The notes under the pieces are model-generated. The model made no database searches. It was not told the DNA's origin and worked only from the letters and a program-made list of their open reading frames with translations. From Bryobacteraceae bacterium (GTDB taxonomy: Bacteria; Acidobacteriota; Terriglobia; Bryobacterales; Bryobacteraceae), in NCBI GenBank assembly GCA_019752335.1, contig JAIEMJ010000023.1, positions 1 to 64,000 on the forward strand: a DNA stretch of 64,000 nucleotides, read 5' to 3'. The position numbers were made by a program, and so were the translations under genes. The first letter of the stretch is position 1. Each line of letters begins with the position of its first letter. Below are positions 47,006 through 55,567 of the stretch, piece after piece.

Positions 47006-48517
47006 CTACAGCACGTTCGCCGGGAGCTTATCGCCCTTGCCCCGGAAGTTGATCTGCAAGGAGTGCAACTCCTCGCCGAGCAGGCCACGAGCCAGCGCCA
47101 CTTGCGCGATCAGCCGCAGTTCGACGTCCTTCACTTGCTCGAGCAGCGGCTCCGCCAGATCCGGATGATTGGCCCCCAGGCCCATCATCAAGCCGCGCAT
47201 CAGTTGCGTGGATGGCCATTCGTCGCGATCCGCCAGGTTGGGCTCGTCGGGATCGAGATCGCGCTTCAGGCAGCGCGTGATCGCCGCGAACGATCCTTCA
47301 ACCAACTGGCTTTGGAGTTGAGGAGTGAGTAACTTGATCAACTCGTCATCGGCCATCGCCATGATCACGCTCAAGATCGACATGGCGCGTTGCAACTCCG
47401 GCAGTAACTCGATGGCGCGGGTGACGGTAGCCCGCGCGGCATCGGCGTCTTTCGTACCCACGGCGTCGAGAACGGTTGCCAGGGCGCGGGCCTTTAGGTC
47501 AGCGTCCTTCATCTGGCCCGCTTGCTTCATCGCCTCCCGCGGATCCTTTTGCGCTAGCTCGCTTAAGCGTTGCAACATCTGCCCCTCTATAGCGAACGGA
47601 CCCATCATTTCGGCGGCCTTCTGGTCACTCTGCCCCGTCCCGGACGCGCTCATGGAAGTCGTATTGTTGCCCAAAGATTCCCGGCCCTTCGGGTAGCGTT
47701 CCAGGGCCTCCTTCAGCATCGGCCGAGATACGAGAATCTCGTCGAGTAACTTCGGCTCAAATTGCCGGATGACATGAGACGTATCGAAGATCATCGCATC
47801 CATGGCGGTCTGCAGCAGCACCGGACCCTTCTCGCCGTTGAGCGAGAGCGCGCTGCCCTTCGCAAACTTCGCCTCGGCGACACGGCCGAGTAACATCGTG
47901 ACGGCGCTCTGCACCGAAGTCCTCGGCAGCGTCGCGGCGCGCTTTACGAGTAAGTTGGGGAATTCGCCTCCGCCGTTGGCTCCATACGCGGTCACCGCGC
48001 GGCCGAAGAGAATTACCTGGCGCGGATCGTCGACGGGAAGTTTCTCGAGCAAAAGATTCAACGCCAGAAACGGATAATACCCGCCGGAATAAGTCTCGAA
48101 GAGTTCCACCGCGGCGGCCGTCTTGTCACGTTGCAACAAGGTGCGCACAAGACTCTCATAAAGGGCCGGCTTGCGGCTGGGATCCGCCGGTTGGTAGATG
48201 CCCACACGTTCGATAGCCTCATCCAGATCGACCTCAGCCAAACTCGCCAGTACCCTTCCCTGCTGCACGTCCCGAACTTCCGCCGGCAACTGCTGCGTGC
48301 CGGAAAAAGCTTCGGTGAGTAGTTTTACTGATTTCTTGCGGTCCAGTTTTCCGTAAAGCTCACCCAGGTCGCGCAGCAGCAGTACCTGGACGCTGGGGTT
48401 CGCCACGGAGACTGATGCCGCGGTCTGATCCAGAATTTTCCGTGCCTGGGCTTTCCGTGCCGCGTTCGGCTCAGCGGCGTAAGTTAGCGCGGTGATCAGC
48501 AGCAGGGCGAGCTTCAT
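47006..48517 (-). CDS. Secreted alpha-solenoid protein of unknown function
   Basis: A 503-residue protein with a signal peptide (LALLLITALTYA). The rest is nearly all helical, with TPR-like pairs (LLLRDLGELYGKLDRKKSVKLLTEAF, ALYESLVRTLLQRDKTAAAVELFE, ALATVLDAVGTKDADAARATVTRAIELL). No catalytic residues. It overlaps the sulfatase gene by 4 bp (ATGA) and could be its scaffold. Acidobacterial homologues are usually listed only as hypothetical. Confidence 0.75.
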   Translation of the reverse strand: MKLALLLITALTYAAEPNAARKAQARKILDQTAASVSVANPSVQVLLLRDLGELYGKLDRKKSVKLLTEAFSGTQQLPAEVRDVQQGRVLASLAEVDLDEAIERVGIYQPADPSRKPALYESLVRTLLQRDKTAAAVELFETYSGGYYPFLALNLLLEKLPVDDPRQVILFGRAVTAYGANGGGEFPNLLVKRAATLPRTSVQSAVTMLLGRVAEAKFAKGSALSLNGEKGPVLLQTAMDAMIFDTSHVIRQFEPKLLDEILVSRPMLKEALERYPKGRESLGNNTTSMSASGTGQSDQKAAEMMGPFAIEGQMLQRLSELAQKDPREAMKQAGQMKDADLKARALATVLDAVGTKDADAARATVTRAIELLPELQRAMSILSVIMAMADDELIKLLTPQLQSQLVEGSFAAITRCLKRDLDPDEPNLADRDEWPSTQLMRGLMMGLGANHPDLAEPLLEQVKDVELRLIAQVALARGLLGEELHSLQINFRGKGDKLPANVL

Positions 48518-49965
48518 AGTGCCGCCGCCGCGCCGGGAATCTCGCGGCCGGCGAAACGCGGATCGCCACCGGTGGCCTTGAGTAACTCCTCCATCCGGCC
48601 TTGTAAGCTATCGACGAGCTTCTTCAATTCCGGATTGTCGATCCGCATCGCCAAACGCGTGCGCTGATGCGGGAGTAACTTGTACTTCCCCACTAGGTTA
48701 TTCATCTGGTGTGGATCTTTTTCGAGATCGTATAACTCGTCCAGGTCCCAAATGCCGTAATACTGCATCAGGCTATAGCGCTCCGTGCGCAGGCCGTGAA
48801 TCGTCGGCGTGGCCGGGAAGTCGCGCTCCCATTCGTATTCGTAGAGAAACTCGGTGCGGCCCGGGGCCTGGGCGCTACGCATCACCGGCAGCAAGGATTG
48901 TCCATGCATCGACGGCGGCGGGCTGATGCCCGCGGCGGCCAGGAACGTCGGTGCGATATCGAGGTTCAGCGCGAACTGCTTGCGGCGCCCCGGCGAGAAC
49001 AGCTCCGGGCAATGCATCAGCAGCGGCACGCGCAACGAAGGCTCGTGCATGGTGCGCTTGTCCACCAGGCCATGCTCACCCCACAGGTAACCGTTGTCGC
49101 CCATGTAGACGATCAGCGTGTCGTTGAGGATGCCCTTCTTCTCGAGCGCCGCCACCACGCGTCCAGTGGACTCGTCAATCGCCGCGAGACAACGGGCATA
49201 GCCCAGGTAGAGGTCTTCCAACGGCATCGTCTGGCCAATCGCTCCGTCGACGCCATGCCGCGTGAAGCGTCGGCGGCGCAGCCATTCGGGCTTCTGCTCG
49301 TACCAATCCTCGCGATACCACATGCTCTCCGGCCGCGGCATACGCTGGCCGGCGTAGAGGTCCTTGTGGCGCGGCGCCGGCTGGAAAGGCGCGTGGACCG
49401 CCTTGTGCGAGAGATACAACAGGAACGGCCCGTTTTGTTTCGCGATGAACTGCTCGGCCTCGTCGGTAAGCGTGTCCGTGATGTAGCCCGCCTTCTTGCC
49501 ACGCTGGCCATTGATGTTCAGCTCGCAATCGAAGTACTGCCCTTGGCCTTCGAAGCTCACCCAATGATCGAAGCCCGGACGCGGCTCGTCCGAAGCACCG
49601 CCCATGTGCCATTTGCCGAGAAAACCCGTGCGGTAGCCGTTCTTTTGCAAGAGCACGGGAAAGGTGGGCAAACGCGGATCGAGCGGCGTGAAATTGTCCT
49701 GCACCTTGTGCGTATGCGGATAGACGCCCGTGAGAATGGACGCGCGGCTGGGCGAACACAACGACGACGTGACGAAGGCATTCTCGAAATAGAGGCCGCC
49801 TTGCACCAACCGGTCCAGGTGCGGCGTCTTCACCCAGGGGTGGCCGGCGCAGGAGAGAAAGTCGAAGCGATGGTCGTCAGTCAGTATAAAGACGATATTG
49901 CGCTTGCGCGCTTGCGCGGCCAGGGCAGGAGCGAGAGCGGCTTGCAGAGCTTGGCGTCGAGTCAT
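48514..49965 (-). CDS. Arylsulfatase-type sulfatase
   Basis: A 483-residue type I sulfatase with a short Tat-like signal (MTRRQALQAALAPALAAQA). Catalytic Cys70 lies in CSPSR, which formylglycine-generating enzyme converts to fGly. Metal and substrate motifs ILTDDHR, LTGVYPHTHKV and GKWHMGG are intact, and YMGDNGYLWGEHGL supplies further metal ligands. It probably cleaves sulfate from a sulfated polysaccharide, but family S1 subgrouping needs a database. No FGE gene is in the window. First gene of the 37-50 kb block. Confidence 0.93.
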   Translation of the reverse strand: MTRRQALQAALAPALAAQARKRNIVFILTDDHRFDFLSCAGHPWVKTPHLDRLVQGGLYFENAFVTSSLCSPSRASILTGVYPHTHKVQDNFTPLDPRLPTFPVLLQKNGYRTGFLGKWHMGGASDEPRPGFDHWVSFEGQGQYFDCELNINGQRGKKAGYITDTLTDEAEQFIAKQNGPFLLYLSHKAVHAPFQPAPRHKDLYAGQRMPRPESMWYREDWYEQKPEWLRRRRFTRHGVDGAIGQTMPLEDLYLGYARCLAAIDESTGRVVAALEKKGILNDTLIVYMGDNGYLWGEHGLVDKRTMHEPSLRVPLLMHCPELFSPGRRKQFALNLDIAPTFLAAAGISPPPSMHGQSLLPVMRSAQAPGRTEFLYEYEWERDFPATPTIHGLRTERYSLMQYYGIWDLDELYDLEKDPHQMNNLVGKYKLLPHQRTRLAMRIDNPELKKLVDSLQGRMEELLKATGGDPRFAGREIPGAAAAL

Positions 49966-49994
49966 GGAACTGCCCTTGATTCTACCTCTCGAGG

Positions 49995-50210
49995 CTATGT
50001 ACGCAGTCGCTTCAGCATCGCCTCTACGGCCGGTGTGCGCCGAATTGCCATGGCGCGCTCCAGGTAAATCGAGGCGAGAGCATAGTCTTGAAACTCGGCC
50101 GTGATGGCCGCCAAAGTCACTAAGCTATCGAAGTGCTTGGCGTCGAGCTTCAGCGCTTCCTCCACCAAGGCGCGGCCCGCGTCCAAGCGGCCGGCCGCGG
50201 CATCTCGTAA
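49995..50210 (-). pseudogene. 3' remnant of a TPR-type gene
   Basis: About 70 codons: LRDAAAGRLDAGRALVEEAL, LDAKHFDSLVTLAAITAEFQDYALASIYLERAMAIRRTPAVEAML. This is the end of a TPR or O-linked-GlcNAc-transferase-like repeat protein. The upstream frame runs into the TGPRPPEGK-family gene in another frame with no similarity, so the 5' part is gone, perhaps displaced by the insertion of that gene. Confidence 0.55.
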
Positions 50211-50212
50211 GG

Positions 50213-50860
50213 TTACTGGGTAGGCGGCTCCCAGTCGGGGTGGCGGCCTAGGTTGATGTTGATGTGGCGCTGGAAGGCGCGGCGCTTCTCTTCGGCGGCT
50301 TGTTCTTCCGGGGTGGGTTTGGGTTCGATTGGGGTGGGCTCTTCTTCCGGCTCCGGGATATGACGTTGGGCTTGTAAGTCGCGGAGATCTTTGAGGCAAT
50401 TGCGGTAGATGCGATTGAGTTGGGCGTCGTAGCGGAGGTAGAGCTTTAGGATCTGTTCGGATTTGGCGATGCCGTTGGCGAGGTGGGCGCGGGGGTCGGC
50501 GTTGGGGAGGGTTTTTCGGAATTCCTTTTCGTCTTGGGCGATGGCGACTTCGAGTTGCGCAGCTTCGGCGGCCCAGAGCCTTTGTTGGCGGAACTTGGCG
50601 AAGACGGCTTCGGTGAGTAAGTCGAGCTCGTGTTGGCTTTGCGGGGAGTAAGTGGCCAGATATTGGTTGAGCATGCCTAAGTACTGGTCTTTATCTTCCA
50701 TTTGCAGGAAACACGCTGCGGCGAGCGGGTTGCGGTTGAGGCTGGAGAGTCCGTGGGTGGTGGCATTTTGCGCGGAGCGGGCTTTGCCTTCGGGGGGCCG
50801 CGGACCGGTGGAGCGCTGCGCGTTGCGGCGGTTGGCTTCGATTCGTTTTTCGGATGACAT
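50213..50860 (-). CDS. TGPRxPEGK-family small protein, multicopy type
   Basis: A 215-residue protein. The N-terminus RIEANRRNAQRSTGPRPPEG followed by KARSAQNATTHGL is the conserved box of a family found in many copies in acidobacterial and planctomycete genomes, usually near repeats. The middle (HELDLLTEAVFAKFRQQRLW) is helical; the C-terminus is Pro/Glu-rich (PEPEEEPTPIEPKPTPEEQ). No function is known. The copies behave like small mobile or selfish genes, though no transposase motif is seen. Its end abuts a truncated TPR gene. Confidence 0.8.
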   Translation of the reverse strand: MSSEKRIEANRRNAQRSTGPRPPEGKARSAQNATTHGLSSLNRNPLAAACFLQMEDKDQYLGMLNQYLATYSPQSQHELDLLTEAVFAKFRQQRLWAAEAAQLEVAIAQDEKEFRKTLPNADPRAHLANGIAKSEQILKLYLRYDAQLNRIYRNCLKDLRDLQAQRHIPEPEEEPTPIEPKPTPEEQAAEEKRRAFQRHININLGRHPDWEPPTQ

Positions 50861-50889
50861 GTGGGGTTCCTTTCGTTTGTTGGTTTTTG

Positions 50890-50935
50890 TCGGGCCAGGG
50901 GGCCCGAGTTACAGGTGTCGGGCCAGGGGGCCCGA
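50890..50935. repeat. Two copies of a GGCC-rich palindrome
   Basis: TCGGGCCAGGGGGCCCGA occurs at 50890-50907 and again at 50918-50935: a 7-bp stem (TCGGGCC/GGCCCGA) with AGGG loop. The 16-bp core of these copies recurs, reverse-complemented, in the thiC 3' hairpin at 62037-62052, so this is probably a dispersed genomic REP-like element. Confidence 0.85.
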
Positions 50936-50993
50936 CCTACCAATGATTGTTTTCAGTGAGATCGCCGGGTTTGTTTTCCGATATTTTATTTTT

Positions 50994-51296
50994 CTAGGCT
51001 GGGTGTGGGTTGCGCCAGCCGCCGTGAGCGGTGAAGCGCGGAGCAGACGGCGTCGCTGACGGAGAGGCGGATTTCGGGGTGGGGTTCGAGGCAGGCGAGG
51101 ACGGTGCGGTTGACGAGGGAGCCCGGGTGAGCGGGACGAGGATGATTTTGTGCTCGGGGTGGGCGGCCTGGAGAGCTTCGCGCCTGGCGGTTTGTTTCGC
51201 TTCCCATACGGCGACGGGGAGTTGGATCCAGTGCAGGTCGAGGTCGAGATCGACGGGCGGGAGGGTGTCGTAGTCGAAGTCTGTGTAGGCGGTCAT
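50994..51296 (-). CDS. Small hypothetical protein, accessory zone
   Basis: A 100-residue ORF starting MTAYTDFDYDTLPPVDLDLDL after a good AGAGGA site 4 bp upstream of the ATG. The N-terminal half (LPVAVWEAKQTARREALQAAHPEHKIILVPLT) looks folded; the C-terminal half is low-complexity Ser/Pro/Ala. No family is recognised. It sits beside RAYT remnants and could be part of the accessory repeats rather than a conserved gene. Confidence 0.45.
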   Translation of the reverse strand: MTAYTDFDYDTLPPVDLDLDLHWIQLPVAVWEAKQTARREALQAAHPEHKIILVPLTRAPSSTAPSSPASNPTPKSASPSATPSAPRFTAHGGWRNPHPA

Positions 51297-51592
51297 GGTG
51301 TCCTCTGACGATGAGCGTAGCAGCCGGTTGGAAGTTTTCCGGGTGCGGGAAACGGCTAACTGACTCAGCGGGAAATGAGTTATGCGTTTTCAATTCGTCG
51401 TGAACGAGGCACCGCCGTGGGCGGGAGAGAATACCGCCGAAAACCACCCGGTCACTATCGTTCCCAGCTGCACTGGCGCGGCGCCGCCGGGAACGAGCCA
51501 CTTACTCGCGTGCGTGGCTGGGGGGACGTCGCGTTCTGTGGATGGGAGAGAAAATATGTGAGAACTTTGGCGCGCGAAACCCACTTATAAGC

Positions 51593-52307
51593 ATGAGAGA
51601 TCTACGCGATTTCCAGCCGCAACACCTTTATGGGGTGACGCAGCGGGGGAATCAGGGTAAGTGGGTTTACCGGGACGATGATGATTTCCGGAAGGCTCTG
51701 GAATTGATGCGCCGCTATGCGCGGAGGTACGAGGTGCGCATTCATGGGTATTGCTTGATGCATAACCATGGGCACTGGATCTTTGAGGCTTCGACCGAGG
51801 ATTCGATATCGAATTTGATGCGGGATATGCAGGGCAACTACTCGCGCTATCTCAATCAGAAGTATAAGGATCGGCCTTGGGTGCTGTTTGTGCCTTTTGG
51901 GCGTAAGGCCGATCCGGGGATGATGGCCTACTTCCGGGCCGGGCCGGTGAACGCGCTTTGACGCGGAACTGCTTGAGGGAGCAGGCTTTAAGCTTTTCCT
52001 GCGGTACTTGGAGAATAATCCGGTGCGGGCTCGATTGGTGTCCAAGGCGCGGAAGTATAAGTGGTCCAGCGCGGCGGCGCATTGTGCTGGCAAAGACGAT
52101 ACCGGCTTGTTGTGCCTGGAGCGTTGGCAGCATCTATTTGCCCGGCCCGCATTCATCGCCGAGGACTGGCAGACGTTCGTGGATGGGCCGATTCAGGAGC
52201 ACGAACGGAACGAAGCGGCGACGGCGCTTTGGTGTGGGCCGTATAACCGGGTTCGCGGGTGGCGGCGTCCGGAAGTAGCCCAGTCGGCGGGGAGCCGGGC
52301 GGGGTAG
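51593..52307 (+). pseudogene. Frameshifted REP-associated tyrosine transposase (RAYT)
   Basis: The first frame (51593-51961) carries LYGVTQRGN, GYCLMHNHGHWI (the HUH pair as HNHGH) and NLMRDMQGNYSRYLNQKY with the candidate catalytic Tyr. It then stops at GPVNAL. The rest, FDAELLEGAGFKLFLRYLENNPVRARLV and SSAAAHCAG, continues one frame over, at about 51955. A single extra base explains the break. RAYTs nick and join single-stranded REP palindromes. The C-terminal half runs to 52307 without other damage, so decay is recent or a programmed shift exists. Confidence 0.85.
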
Positions 52308-52481
52308 GTCGGGGGTAGCGGGTGGGGGCGAACCCTCACCAGATCTTGCACCGTAGCCTACCGCTCAAGCTCCACTAAGTCGCCCAGAAAATCCCTCGCT
52401 CAGTCACGGCCGTCCGGCCGATTGCCCCCGCTTGCGCAGTCATTTTCACCCTTTTGCGGGTAGGGCCTTTTTTCATGAAAT

Positions 52482-52509
52482 GACCGGCGCCGAAATTTTG
52501 GTGCCGGTC
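52482..52509. repeat. Inverted repeat, REP-like hairpin
   Basis: GACCGGCGCC at 52482 pairs with GGTGCCGGTC ending at 52509, one G-T pair, around the 8-nt loop GAAATTTT. It lies between the frameshifted RAYT and the copy A repeat, where REP palindromes are expected. Confidence 0.75.
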
Positions 52510-52536
52510 GCGTTACCTCGTGGCGTTACCTCGCGA

Positions 52537-52764
52537 CAGGTCCAGGTACACGTCCCGGTCACCGGCTTGGCGGAACACATCTTGCCGATCCGTACCTCGT
52601 TGGGTCACATGATAGGCGTATCCAGGCAGAACATAGCGTTGATTTCTCGGCATCTACAGATAAGTGTCTTTTGCCGGCCATTATTCTCATCCTTGTTGCG
52701 GGTAGACCGCCTACTCTTTTGCGGGTACAGTGGGGTCATAGCAGTCTGTGCCCGTCAGCCCGTC
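52537..52764 (-). repeat. Direct repeat copy A (truncated RAYT 5' end plus upstream region)
   Basis: These 228 bp match 55322-55549 at constant offset 2785 with only three mismatches by eye. On the minus strand copy A includes MPRNQRYVLPGYAYHVTQRG and about 39 codons of a RAYT, then diverges. Copy A is therefore the broken 5' end of a second RAYT of the same type as the intact one at 54710-55438. Confidence 0.93.
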
Positions 52765-52810
52765 GTGCCCGTCAGCCCGTCAGCCGTGTCCCCGTCAGCC
52801 GCCGTCAGCC
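52751..52810. repeat. Short tandem CCGTCAGCC array
   Basis: Five near-identical 9-10 nt units (CCCGTCAGCC) lie within 60 bp, spaced irregularly. Two such units also follow repeat copy B at about 55535-55555, so the units mark the outer ends of both RAYT copies. Confidence 0.75.
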
Positions 52811-52840
52811 GTCCAGCAAATACAATCGAGGCAGCACTTG

Positions 52841-54232
52841 TCATGGCTGGCGCAACTCCATTTCTTTGGATAGTTGCTCAGCCTCTTCAGCGATCAACGC
52901 CAAAGCAGCCTGATTCTTTGGAGCAAGGGAACGCTCGGCTAAGCCAGCGTATTCTCGAGCGATTCTCGCCTGGCCACGTAATCTAAATGCGAGGGCCAAT
53001 GTTTCATAGGCAAAGTGCGGTTCCTTCGCCACTGACACAAAATTCAGGAGTGCGCGGACGCCAGCGGCGAAACTGCCGCAACTAATTTGCCACTCAGCGC
53101 CCACTACTGCGGGTCCGCCCCAATGCTGGTCTTCGAGTTCTCGCGACGACCGAGCGAGAAGTGTCTTCGCCTCACCGCAATGCGTTCCGGCATCGGTTTC
53201 ACGACCGAGTTTCCTTAGTACCCGTCCGCTGCCTAGTTCCAGCCGATACCGAACAGCGGACGAAACGCTTCCAGCTTGCAGACCTTCCGTCTCGCCGAGA
53301 GCAGCTTCAAATAGCTTTAAGGTTTCTGACCATCTGCCAAGCGCCTCCAGTTTCTCACCCAAGACTTTCTGGCCTAGCACGATTTCGTAGGGTGCGACGA
53401 GAGGAGCGTGGAGTTCGCGCAGATGCTTCATGGCCCGCAATCTGTCTGCCAATGTGCTGGCGACTGCGTCCGGGCGATCTAGGTTTTCAAACAGGGTCTC
53501 CGCGACCAGCGCCGCTTGTATCTGGACCGGAAGTGGAGGGCTCTTTTGCTGAAATTCGTCAAGCGCATGTTCAGCCCCAAGCGTGTTGCCGGCGCTAAAG
53601 AAGGCCCGGATCAATCCTATGTGTGCCTCCCAGAAGTCTGGCTTAATCTCTAGTGCGATCCGAAAATGCCTGATCCGCTCCGATTTATTCTTCACCAGCC
53701 CATTGGCTACGGCAAGATTGTAATGCGCGACCTCGGAGTTAGGAGCGAGCTCCAACGCCTGGCCAAGGCACTGCAGAGACTCTCCCGCATGGTGGCGATT
53801 GCCATAGCGAATGCCTTGAGCAGTCAGCTTTTCGAATGTCCAACCGCTGCTGGCATCGCAGCGTTCATCTTCCCCGACACCTCGCAAGAACGCCAACAAT
53901 GCTGACTGCCGAGGAGCCTTCGCTACTACTATTGTGCGGCCCGCCGGGTCGTTGGTCCGGCCGAAAAGTTCCTCGATCTCGCTCCATGCGAGGCTCACCC
54001 CGGCCAGTGGACTGGCGCACTCGAGCGGCCCGTTCAGCCGCTTTGACATTAGGACGATCGAGGACTGAGGCGGTAACCAGAGCAGTGCAGCGCGCCATTT
54101 TGGATGACTCTCGATCGTTTTTACTGCGGCAGATCCACTCCCGCAATGTGGTAGCAGTTCTGGTGTTGCGCTCGCCGGCTCTATCAGAGCTGATAGCAAC
54201 ATCACACACCGCGTCACCGCCCTGGTCCTCAC
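52841..54232 (-). CDS. TPR-repeat protein of unknown function
   Basis: A 463-residue protein starting with GTG that overlaps the previous stop (GTGA); an internal ATG at 54202 gives a better signal-like N-terminus (MLLSALIEPASATPE). TPR-type helices are visible (LGQALELAPNSEVAHYNLAVANGLV, FRIALEIKPDFWEAHIGLIRAFF). The first 130 residues have no known domain. Base composition is lower in GC than its neighbours and codon use looks foreign, consistent with a passenger of the RAYT-bounded segment. Confidence 0.75.
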   Translation of the reverse strand: MRTRAVTRCVMLLSALIEPASATPELLPHCGSGSAAVKTIESHPKWRAALLWLPPQSSIVLMSKRLNGPLECASPLAGVSLAWSEIEELFGRTNDPAGRTIVVAKAPRQSALLAFLRGVGEDERCDASSGWTFEKLTAQGIRYGNRHHAGESLQCLGQALELAPNSEVAHYNLAVANGLVKNKSERIRHFRIALEIKPDFWEAHIGLIRAFFSAGNTLGAEHALDEFQQKSPPLPVQIQAALVAETLFENLDRPDAVASTLADRLRAMKHLRELHAPLVAPYEIVLGQKVLGEKLEALGRWSETLKLFEAALGETEGLQAGSVSSAVRYRLELGSGRVLRKLGRETDAGTHCGEAKTLLARSSRELEDQHWGGPAVVGAEWQISCGSFAAGVRALLNFVSVAKEPHFAYETLALAFRLRGQARIAREYAGLAERSLAPKNQAALALIAEEAEQLSKEMELRQP

Positions 54233-54696
54233 CGGTGCAACTCCCTTGCGCGGTCCTCGTTAAGTTCCTCAAGGTAGCACTGCGCTCCGTGGCATCCCTG
54301 GTCCGTCTCAATCACTCGAACCCTCGAATTGCCCCCGAAAATGCGCGACCAAATTGAGGGACGAAGATGACCACCTGGCGCGGAAAGAAGACGGTTGTCA
54401 TTTCGGCTAGAGATAATGCGAGTCTGCCCGGAGTTTGCCGCCGCGATGTTGGAGACCCGACCCGGATTCGCGGTATTCGGTGCAATGACCACAGCGTTCG
54501 TGATCCCGCCTGAAGGAAGGCCAGAGGCAAATTGGCCAGCCGCGTTGACGCCATTGCTGTGAGTGATGATCTGGACACCAAGCCCCGCTTTCGTCGCGTC
54601 TGAATAGACCGCGTTGGCAGTGTCAACTTCGGGAAAAGGGGTCACGCTGGCAAGAGCCCTCTGTACCAGGGTATCGCGACTACGACCGGACTGCAC
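54229..54696 (-). CDS. Probable 5'-truncated alpha/beta-hydrolase-like fragment
   Basis: A 155-codon frame: DTLVQRALASVTPFPEVDTA, then IITHSNGVNAAGQFA (a GHSxG-like nucleophile elbow, here THSNG) and ITNAVVIAPNTANPGRV. The pattern suggests the C-terminal half of a lipase- or RHS-type hydrolase. The only start is GTG at 54696, 13 bp from the end of the intact RAYT gene, so the RAYT may have cut off the 5' part. It overlaps the TPR gene at its 3' end (GTGA). Confidence 0.5.
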   Translation of the reverse strand: MQSGRSRDTLVQRALASVTPFPEVDTANAVYSDATKAGLGVQIITHSNGVNAAGQFASGLPSGGITNAVVIAPNTANPGRVSNIAAANSGQTRIISSRNDNRLLSAPGGHLRPSIWSRIFGGNSRVRVIETDQGCHGAQCYLEELNEDRARELHR

Positions 54697-54709
54697 CTGG
54701 ACGATGAAA

Positions 54710-55438
54710 TCATGATGCGGAGGCCGCCTTTGGGGTAATCTGGTCCAAGATAAGAGTCAGCTCGGAGTCGACGAGTTCTTTGTCGAAAGTCCAGCGCTTC
54801 CAGCGGCGCCCCAGCTTTTCCTCAAATTCCGCGACGAAACTTTCCGGCCCGAATGGCCGTTCGGCGTGGCTGCAGCGACGAAGGAAATGATTCAAAACTT
54901 CGGGATGCGTTCGGCCAAGCATGGTTCTCCACCCCTCAGCACTGCCTCCTCGTTCTTTCCAAAATTCCACGTCTAGCAGATCCTCCGAATCAGCCAGTCC
55001 ACCACCATGAGCCGCGGCGCTCGACCATCGGTAATCCATTGGATTCAATACGATACCGGCCCGTACCGGGTTGTATTCGACATACCGTAAGGCGATTTCC
55101 AGATGTTGCGGAGACAACGGACAGGAGAAGAAACGGCCTTGCCAGAGGTGTCCGCTGCGCCGGTAGCGCGCGTTAAAGTATTGCGCGTATCTTCCATGCA
55201 CCCGGCGAAACAGCACGGCCAGCGAATCGCCATGCTCCGGCGTCACAATCAGGTGAACGTGGTTGGACATCAGGCAATAAGCCTGCACGCTCACCCCCGC
55301 ATCCTGGCGTTGGTCGCGTAGCAGGTCCAGGTACACGTCCCGGTCACCGGCTTGGCGGAACACATCGTGCCGATCCGTGCCTCGTTGGGTCACATGATAG
55401 GCGTATCCAGGCAGAACATAGCGTTGATTTCTCGGCAT
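54710..55438 (-). CDS. REP-associated tyrosine transposase (RAYT, Y1_Tnp family)
   Basis: A 242-residue protein, apparently intact. The HUH nuclease motif is in AYCLMSNHVHLIV and the candidate catalytic Tyr is in RVHGRYAQYFNARY. GYAYHVTQRGTDRHDVF opens it and VEYNPVRAGIV then DYRWSSAAAH close the domain. RAYTs act on REP hairpins as single-copy domesticated relatives of IS200/IS605. The 5' end lies within direct repeat copy B. It is of a different subgroup from the frameshifted RAYT at 51.6 kb. Confidence 0.95.
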   Translation of the reverse strand: MPRNQRYVLPGYAYHVTQRGTDRHDVFRQAGDRDVYLDLLRDQRQDAGVSVQAYCLMSNHVHLIVTPEHGDSLAVLFRRVHGRYAQYFNARYRRSGHLWQGRFFSCPLSPQHLEIALRYVEYNPVRAGIVLNPMDYRWSSAAAHGGGLADSEDLLDVEFWKERGGSAEGWRTMLGRTHPEVLNHFLRRCSHAERPFGPESFVAEFEEKLGRRWKRWTFDKELVDSELTLILDQITPKAASAS

Positions 55439-55549
55439 CTACAGATAAGTGTCTTTTGCCGGCCATTATTCTCATCCTTGTTGCGGGTAGACCGCCTACT
55501 CTTTTGCGGGTACAGTGGGGTCATAGCAGTCTGTCCCCGTCAGCCCGTC
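55322..55549 (-). repeat. Direct repeat copy B (RAYT 5' end plus upstream region)
   Basis: Partner of copy A. It covers the first 39 codons of the intact RAYT gene and about 110 bp upstream, ending in CCGTCAGCC units. Together the copies flank a 2.6-kb segment carrying the RAYT body, the hydrolase-like fragment and the TPR gene. Confidence 0.93.
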
Positions 55550-55567
55550 AGCCTATCTCCGGGAAGT

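Larger units (their letters stand above)
52308..52840. other. Gene-free repeat zone
   Basis: Nothing coding is seen in these 530 bp. It contains a REP-like inverted repeat at 52482-52509, the 228-bp direct repeat copy A at 52537-52764 (a truncated RAYT 5' end), and a tandem CCGTCAGCC array at about 52751-52810. The zone separates the frameshifted RAYT from the TPR protein gene. Confidence 0.7.

Noticed and set aside
52751-52810. CRISPR array
   Set aside because: Units are only about 9-10 nt with almost no spacers, and no cas gene is in the window.
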